A program made the translations under genes and the position numbers. Below, piece by piece: positions 59,662 to 64,000 of a stretch of 64,000 nt of DNA. The notes below the pieces were generated by a model. It was not told the DNA's origin. It saw only the letters and a list, made by a program, of their open reading frames with translations, and did no database searches. The DNA is taken from positions 57,324-121,323 of the forward strand of contig NZ_VNFK01000015.1 of the NCBI RefSeq assembly GCF_007786235.1, given 5' to 3'. The stretch's first letter is position 1. Each line of letters starts with the position of its first letter. Source of the stretch: Paenarthrobacter nitroguajacolicus. Its GTDB lineage: Bacteria > Actinomycetota > Actinomycetes > Actinomycetales > Micrococcaceae.

Positions 59662-60531
59662 ATGTGCCGTCTCTTTGGACTGCATGCCGGTCCCCGGCCC
59701 GTCCGTGCCACCTTCTGGCTGCTGGACGCTCCGGACAGCCTCTCCGTGCAGAGCCGCCGGGAACCTGACGGAGCGGGCATAGGCACGTTCGGGGCGGACG
59801 GAAAACCCCATGTGGCCAAGCAACCCCTCGCCGCATGGGAGGATCACGCCTTCGCCCGTGAAGCTCGAGACCTGAAGAGCACCACGTTCCTGGCGCACGT
59901 CCGATACGCCAGCACCGGCGCGCTCACCCTGGCCAACACTCATCCGTTCGAACAGGATGGACGCCTGTTGGCGCACAATGGCGTACTCCCCGGCCTGGAT
60001 GAACTCGACCGCCGCCTTACCGAGCTCGGGGTCATGGATTTGGTGCTGGGGCAGTCGGACAGCGAACGCCTTTTCGCGCTGATCACTGCTGAAACCCGCA
60101 GGTCGGGCGGGGACATCGGAGCAGGCATCACCCGGGCGATCAGCTGGATTGCCCGCGAACTGCCTGTCTTCAGCCTGAACTTCATCCTGTCCACGGCGAC
60201 CGAACTATGGGCGCTCAGGTACCCGGCAACCCACCCCTTGTATGTGCTGGAAAGGGATCCCGCCGCTGCTCCGGATCCGCCCGCGCCACTAGACGCCCGA
60301 AGCAGGCGAATCCATTCCCGCAGTACAGAGCTTGCCCGATCCCCGCACGTCCTCTTTGCGACCGAGCCCATGGATCACAACCCGGACTGGCGCCCCATGG
60401 CCTCCGGCGAACTGGTTCACGTCGGCCCGGACTTGGCCGTGACGTCCACAGTGCCTTTCCCTGCCGACCCCGTGCACCTGCTCACCCTCGCGGACCTCGA
60501 ACCTTCCGCAGCGGCGTCCCAACGGCCGTAA
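59662..60531 (+). CDS. Class II glutamine amidotransferase (YafJ/EgtC-like)
   Basis: 289 residues. The N-terminal Cys2 (MCRLFGLH) is the catalytic nucleophile of type 2 glutamine amidotransferases. FLAHVRYASTGALTLANTHP holds the conserved Arg and the Asn/Gly glutamine-binding residues, and LLAHNGVLPG follows. No second catalytic domain is fused. It may be a glutaminase-like or ergothioneine-type amidohydrolase. Positioned 17 bases after gadB with a GGAGGAG site, so in one operon with it. That suggests it could supply glutamate, but this is inference. Confidence 0.9.
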   Translation: MCRLFGLHAGPRPVRATFWLLDAPDSLSVQSRREPDGAGIGTFGADGKPHVAKQPLAAWEDHAFAREARDLKSTTFLAHVRYASTGALTLANTHPFEQDGRLLAHNGVLPGLDELDRRLTELGVMDLVLGQSDSERLFALITAETRRSGGDIGAGITRAISWIARELPVFSLNFILSTATELWALRYPATHPLYVLERDPAAAPDPPAPLDARSRRIHSRSTELARSPHVLFATEPMDHNPDWRPMASGELVHVGPDLAVTSTVPFPADPVHLLTLADLEPSAAASQRP

Positions 60532-60563
60532 CCACAGCCGCAGCAAGCCGCACCCAACGCAAC

Positions 60564-60600
60564 AAGCGCACGACGGCGACCTGCCGCCGTCGTACGCTTT
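60564..60600. terminator. Bidirectional terminator, CGACGGCG family, copy 6
   Basis: AAGCGCACGACGGCG at 60564-60578 pairs with CGCCGTCGTACGCTT at 60585-60599 around ACCTGC, with one mismatched pair, and a T run continues. It lies between the convergent amidotransferase and MFS genes. Confidence 0.85.
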
Positions 60601-60618
60601 CGCCGCCGGCGCCCGGCT

Positions 60619-62055
60619 TCAGCCCGCGGCTGGTGACGCCTTCCCGTTGAGGAACAATGCCACGGCCAATGCCGCTGCGAGGCAAAGAACTGCGTTGACG
60701 GTGATCGCTACCGTGACGCCGCTCAGCACGGCGGTCGCATCGCTGGCTCCGACCGCCAGCAACTGGGCAGTGAACACCGCACTCATCACGGGGATCCCCA
60801 TGGTGATGCCGATCTGCTGGCTCATGGTGGCCAGTCCGGTCGCCATTCCCTGCTCGGTGTCGGGCAAGCCGGAGGTGGCCGTGACCATGAAGCCGACGAT
60901 GACCACGAGGTTTGCGACGCCCCCAACAAACGTCGCCACCAACAACAAGCCGATGGAAGCGGGTTCTGCGCTGAGCAGGACCAAGACGCCAGTAGCAGCG
61001 GCCTGCACTACAAACCCGTAAACGATTGCCTTCTTGTTGCCCACCTTCGCGATCACTTTTGGCCCGAGGACGCCGCCCAGAACCGTGCCCAAACCGAGGA
61101 CGGCGAAAGAAAGTCCGGCACCCAGCGGCGTATAGCCGAGGACCTGCTGAAGGTAAAGGGTCAGCAGGAACACCAGCGACGTCTCGGTGACGAACGCAAG
61201 AACCCCGGCGATATTGCCCCACGCTACGCTCGAACGCTTCAGGACTCCGAGGGGGACCAACGGGTGCTGGGCGCGGCTTTCAACCGCAGCGAAGATGGCA
61301 AAGAGGACGACGGCGGCCGCAAGCGCGCCGAGCGTCAGGGAATCGGCCCATGAATGTTCTGCCGCCCGGGTAAGGCCGAAAATCAGGGCAAGAAGGCCCA
61401 GGGTGACCGTGATGGCTCCAGGTATGTCGAGTCGACGCTTGATGTTCGGCTTGCTTTCGGACAGCACCACAGGCGCAACCAGGAGAACGGCAACTGCGAC
61501 GGGTACGTTGATGAAGAACGCCCAACGCCAACTGAGGAGATCGGTCAGCAGCCCGCCAAGGATGGCGCCGGTGGTGAATCCGGCGGCCATCAAGGAGCCG
61601 TTCAGCCCGAGTGCCCTATCCCGAAGTGGGCCTTCGGGAAAAGAGCTGAGCAGCAGCGAAAGTGCTGCCGGCACTACCATGGCCGTGGCAACACCCTGCC
61701 CGATCCGCGCGGTCAGCAACAGCGCCGGTTCGGTGGCCATCCCGCCGGCCAGTGATGCCCCGCCGAGCAGTGCCATGCCGATCAAGAACAGCTTCCGGCG
61801 GCCGGCAACGTCAGCCACCCGACCGAACAGGAGCGTAAGACCGGCGGCGCACAGGGCAAAGGCAGTGGCGATCCATTGGAGGTTATCCAAGGAAAAGCCC
61901 ACGTCCGCGCCAATGGTTGGCAGAGCAACGTTGAGGATGGAGAAGTCGACGGCGAGGGTGAAGCTTGCGGTCAGCAGGACGACCAGTGCCAGGTGCTGCC
62001 TGGTGGTCATGCCATGTGCTGATGACTTGCTGGTGAGTTCGTTAGTTGCTGGCAT
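60619..62055 (-). CDS. MFS transporter, DHA2 (14-helix drug:H+ antiporter) type
   Basis: 478 residues with about 14 helices. Family marks: HLALVVLLTASFTLAVDFSI, LPTIGADVGFSLDNLQWIAT, LLFGRVADVAGRRKLFL (loop 2-3), and GALLGGLLTDLLSWRWAFFI-like segment near residue 170. It should export drugs or hydrophobic compounds. The ATG at 62055 is chosen; a GTG further upstream at 62091 is possible but has no better site. Divergent from an XRE regulator; the operator between them suggests control of this gene. Confidence 0.9.
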   Translation of the reverse strand: MPATNELTSKSSAHGMTTRQHLALVVLLTASFTLAVDFSILNVALPTIGADVGFSLDNLQWIATAFALCAAGLTLLFGRVADVAGRRKLFLIGMALLGGASLAGGMATEPALLLTARIGQGVATAMVVPAALSLLLSSFPEGPLRDRALGLNGSLMAAGFTTGAILGGLLTDLLSWRWAFFINVPVAVAVLLVAPVVLSESKPNIKRRLDIPGAITVTLGLLALIFGLTRAAEHSWADSLTLGALAAAVVLFAIFAAVESRAQHPLVPLGVLKRSSVAWGNIAGVLAFVTETSLVFLLTLYLQQVLGYTPLGAGLSFAVLGLGTVLGGVLGPKVIAKVGNKKAIVYGFVVQAAATGVLVLLSAEPASIGLLLVATFVGGVANLVVIVGFMVTATSGLPDTEQGMATGLATMSQQIGITMGIPVMSAVFTAQLLAVGASDATAVLSGVTVAITVNAVLCLAAALAVALFLNGKASPAAG

Positions 62056-62104
62056 GAGTTCATCGTGGACGGCTTGGTACGTGTCAACCACACCCTGCCG
62101 TGCC

Positions 62105-62121
62105 TATCACTGGCAGTGACA
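62105..62121. promoter_or_regulatory. Operator candidate between MFS and HTH genes
   Basis: TATCACTG-G-CAGTGACA at 62105-62121 is an inverted repeat with one mismatch and includes the perfect CACTG-G-CAGTG. It sits midway between the two divergent starts (62055 and 62156). Confidence 0.5.
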
Positions 62122-62155
62122 GGACAATGCCGGCACGTCACGGAACAATGGGCGA

Positions 62156-63046
62156 ATGGATACACACAGTGAACTTGGGGAGTTCCTTCGCGTTCGTCGC
62201 GCCGCTCTGCAGCCGGAAGACGTCGGAGTGCTGAACTACGGTATCCGCCGCGTCCCGGGCCTCCGCCGGGAGGAACTCGCCATGCTGGCCGGCGTCAGCA
62301 CCACGTACTACACGCGGCTGGAGCAGGGCCTCAGCACCAATGCCTCCGAATCCGTCATCAACGCCATTGCCCGCGCCTTGAACCTGGACGACGACGAACG
62401 GCCCCACCTCTTCGACCTTGCGCGCCCCGGAAAGGGCAGGCGGCGCGTCCCTGCCAAACCAGACAACGCGCGCCCCGGAACGTTGCGGCTGATCCAGTCC
62501 ATGACCAGCACTCCAGCCGTGGTCCTGGGCCGTCGCAGCGACGTACTGGCGTGGAATGCGCTCGGGCACCGGCTCGTTGCCGGACACCTGGATTACACAG
62601 CTCCGGAGAGGCCCTCTACCCGTCCCAACATGACCCGAATGCTGTTCCTTGACGAGCACACGCGCGAGCTCTATGCGCGCTGGCCGGAGGAGGCCAGGCG
62701 GGCTGTCGCGTCCCTGCGCCTGGTGGCAGGCAAATCGGCCGACGATCAGGAGTTGGCTTCCTTGGTTGGGGAGCTCACGTTGAAGAGCCAGGACTTCGCG
62801 AAATTGTGGGCAAAGCACCCGGTGGAGAACTGCATGTCCGGGCTGAAATACATGCATCACCCGGAGGTGGGCTACCTGGAGTTGAACTTCGAAGTACTCA
62901 CACCGCCCGACGAGTCAGGGCACCGCGTCCTCATGTATGCCGCAGACCCTGGAACCCCGGGGGCGGAGGCGTTGCAGCTTCTCCAAACCGCTGGAAACAT
63001 CGAGTCAGATGCGCGCAGGACGCCAGCGGGCAGGGCGACCAGATGA
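62156..63046 (+). CDS. XRE-type regulator with MmyB-like ligand domain
   Basis: 296 residues. HTH at about 25-80: GLRREELAMLAGVSTTYYTR and LEQGLSTNASESVINAIARA. The C-terminal MmyB-like domain of about 180 residues (MTSTPAVVLGRRSDVLAWNA, YLELNFEVLTPPDESGHRVL) binds fatty-acid-like or small ligands in known relatives. It likely controls the divergent DHA2 exporter. The ATG at 62156 has only GGGCGA before it. The tail of about 15 residues is basic. Confidence 0.92.
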   Translation: MDTHSELGEFLRVRRAALQPEDVGVLNYGIRRVPGLRREELAMLAGVSTTYYTRLEQGLSTNASESVINAIARALNLDDDERPHLFDLARPGKGRRRVPAKPDNARPGTLRLIQSMTSTPAVVLGRRSDVLAWNALGHRLVAGHLDYTAPERPSTRPNMTRMLFLDEHTRELYARWPEEARRAVASLRLVAGKSADDQELASLVGELTLKSQDFAKLWAKHPVENCMSGLKYMHHPEVGYLELNFEVLTPPDESGHRVLMYAADPGTPGAEALQLLQTAGNIESDARRTPAGRATR

Positions 63047-63153
63047 AGGACCGCGTTGTTGCCGACACCGAAGTGACGGCAGAACCTAGGCTGTTTTCCA
63101 CATAGGTGAATCCGGGGCTGATGGTGGTGGGGCTGTCGTGACAGGGTTTTCGT

Positions 63154-64000
63154 ATGGAGAGCGCAGGGTGGGTGTTGGAGCGGCGGGCGGATGTTGCCGA
63201 TGCTGGTCTCCTGCTCGCTGCCCCCTCCGCCGGGACGGCCATGTCGTTGCCGGTCCAGCCCGCCACTGCATTCGTTGAGGGCCCGACGGCGGTCACCACC
63301 CTCGCGGACGATCCGCTAAGGGCCGGGCTCCTTCCCGGGGTGGATTCGACCGGCCAGTCCGCGGTTCCCGCAACAGTCACCGCTGCGGACGGCGGAGCGG
63401 ACGCCGGGCACCCGGCGGAGACATCGGTGGTCGCTGGGGCGGGGACATCGGCCGCTGGAGGTCCGGGATCTGGGAGGCCGGGCTCGGACGCTCCGGCTGG
63501 GCCGTCCTTGGCTTTTGGACCCGTAAGCGGTTTGCGCGCTGGTGGGCCCGGGTTGGGTGAGGCCCTTGATGTGGGGGCGGCTGCAATCGACGAGGTACGG
63601 GCCTGTGCTGTTGATGAGGCCGGGCTGTTTGGTTTTGTGGAGGCGGCGGATTTCGCCAGCCGGGTTGAGGATATGTCCCGGTCTCTGGAGTATCTGCAGG
63701 TTCTCGCGGCGCAGGCGGTGGAACGGACCCGGAGCGAGGCGCAGATGGCGCAGATGGCGCGGCGGGGGTCGGCGGCTACAGCGCCGGAGTGGCGGACCGG
63801 GTGGACTGAACCGGGTGTGACCGACACAGGTGCGGGTGTAGTCGACCCGACTGCCACTGTGGTGTTGGGTGCGGAGGGTAGTGCTGGTGCCGTGGTGGGT
63901 GCGGAGGGTAGTGCTGGTGCCGTGTTGGGTGCGGAGGCTGAAAGTTCCGCTGCCGGTCTCTTGGATGATGGGTACCGGAACGCCGCGGAGTTCCTGCGGG
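63154..64000 (+). CDS. DUF222-type protein (HNH endonuclease family), 5' part
   Basis: Partial; the right edge cuts it. The first 282 codons are visible. Residues 1-140 are Ala/Gly/Pro/Ser-rich and low complexity. From about residue 145 a helical DUF222-like region begins (AAIDEVRACAVDEAGLFGFV, VEDMSRSLEYLQVLAAQAVE), interrupted by a 10-residue repeat VLGAEGSAGA and VVGAEGSAGA. Proteins of this group usually end in an HNH nuclease domain, which would lie outside. Many copies occur in actinobacterial genomes. ATG 63154 has only a weak ribosome site. Confidence 0.75.
   Translation, partial: MESAGWVLERRADVADAGLLLAAPSAGTAMSLPVQPATAFVEGPTAVTTLADDPLRAGLLPGVDSTGQSAVPATVTAADGGADAGHPAETSVVAGAGTSAAGGPGSGRPGSDAPAGPSLAFGPVSGLRAGGPGLGEALDVGAAAIDEVRACAVDEAGLFGFVEAADFASRVEDMSRSLEYLQVLAAQAVERTRSEAQMAQMARRGSAATAPEWRTGWTEPGVTDTGAGVVDPTATVVLGAEGSAGAVVGAEGSAGAVLGAEAESSAAGLLDDGYRNAAEFLR
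63862..63940 (+). repeat. 30-bp in-frame tandem repeat in the DUF222 gene
   Basis: Two full 30-base units at 63862-63891 and 63892-63921 differ by one or two bases (GTGTTGGGT against GTGGTGGGT), and a third partial unit runs to about 63940. They code for tandem (V)(L/V)GAEGSAGA. The unit length keeps the reading frame. Confidence 0.85.

Noticed and set aside
63862..63940. Possible CRISPR-like array
   Set aside because: The repeats are adjacent without unique spacers and stay in a protein-coding frame.

Overview
The window comes from a high-GC actinobacterium of the Micrococcaceae, most likely Arthrobacter or Paenarthrobacter. The evidence is frequent GTG and TTG starts with strong Shine-Dalgarno sites, ATGA-type overlaps in operons, a homoprotocatechuate dioxygenase with the active-site spacing of the Arthrobacter/Brevibacterium enzymes, and a hydrolase very close to NylB of Arthrobacter KI72. 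I see no rRNA, tRNA, insertion sequence, prophage or CRISPR array.

1-6.9 kb: a 5-oxoprolinase operon (pxpABC plus an MHS-type transporter cut by the window edge) diverges from a Nac-like LysR gene. Further along lies an aminotransferase-aldolase operon. The two operons share an ATA-N9-TAT operator element in identical register, which suggests one regulon for a lactam or amino acid. 7-8.4 kb: small unrelated genes. 8.4-14.9 kb: the meta-cleavage pathway of homoprotocatechuate (hpaG-gntR-hpaE-hpaD-hpaH-hpaI), with an unusual HpaG in which an FAH domain is fused to an RraA-like domain.

15-21.2 kb: YdeI-like protein behind a 25-bp inverted repeat, alpha/beta hydrolase, a stress island (YtxH, CsbD, GlsB-type), AraC regulator, SDR enzyme and DUF1206 protein. 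21.3-23.2 kb: DUF2264 protein. 23.4-27.6 kb: an Asp23/AmaP envelope-stress locus with several Asp23-like proteins, a second CsbD, an ECF sigma factor and a putative anti-sigma factor joined to an Asp23 domain.

27.7-33.2 kb: a sugar-type ABC transporter operon with a DeoR/LacI hybrid regulator and a 2-hydroxyacid dehydrogenase. 33.2-42 kb: a four-gene membrane operon, MFS transporter, GAF histidine kinase, polysaccharide deacetylase lipoprotein and Ser/Thr kinase. 42.3-47.3 kb: a TetR-controlled operon of NCS1 permease, NylB-type serine hydrolase and YtcJ-type amidohydrolase, the most notable system here.

47.4-64 kb: mostly housekeeping or accessory genes. They include a histidine phosphatase, coiled-coil and small proteins, a TetR gene beside a truncated C-N hydrolase, an NmrA-like protein, an XRE-cupin regulator with EamA exporter, an oxidoreductase/TetR pair, a GH15 enzyme, a zinc-ribbon protein, glutamate decarboxylase with a class II glutamine amidotransferase, an MFS/HTH pair, and the start of a DUF222 protein. 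Six related hairpins built on a CGACGGCG stem sit between genes, five of them between convergent genes, as a shared terminator family.
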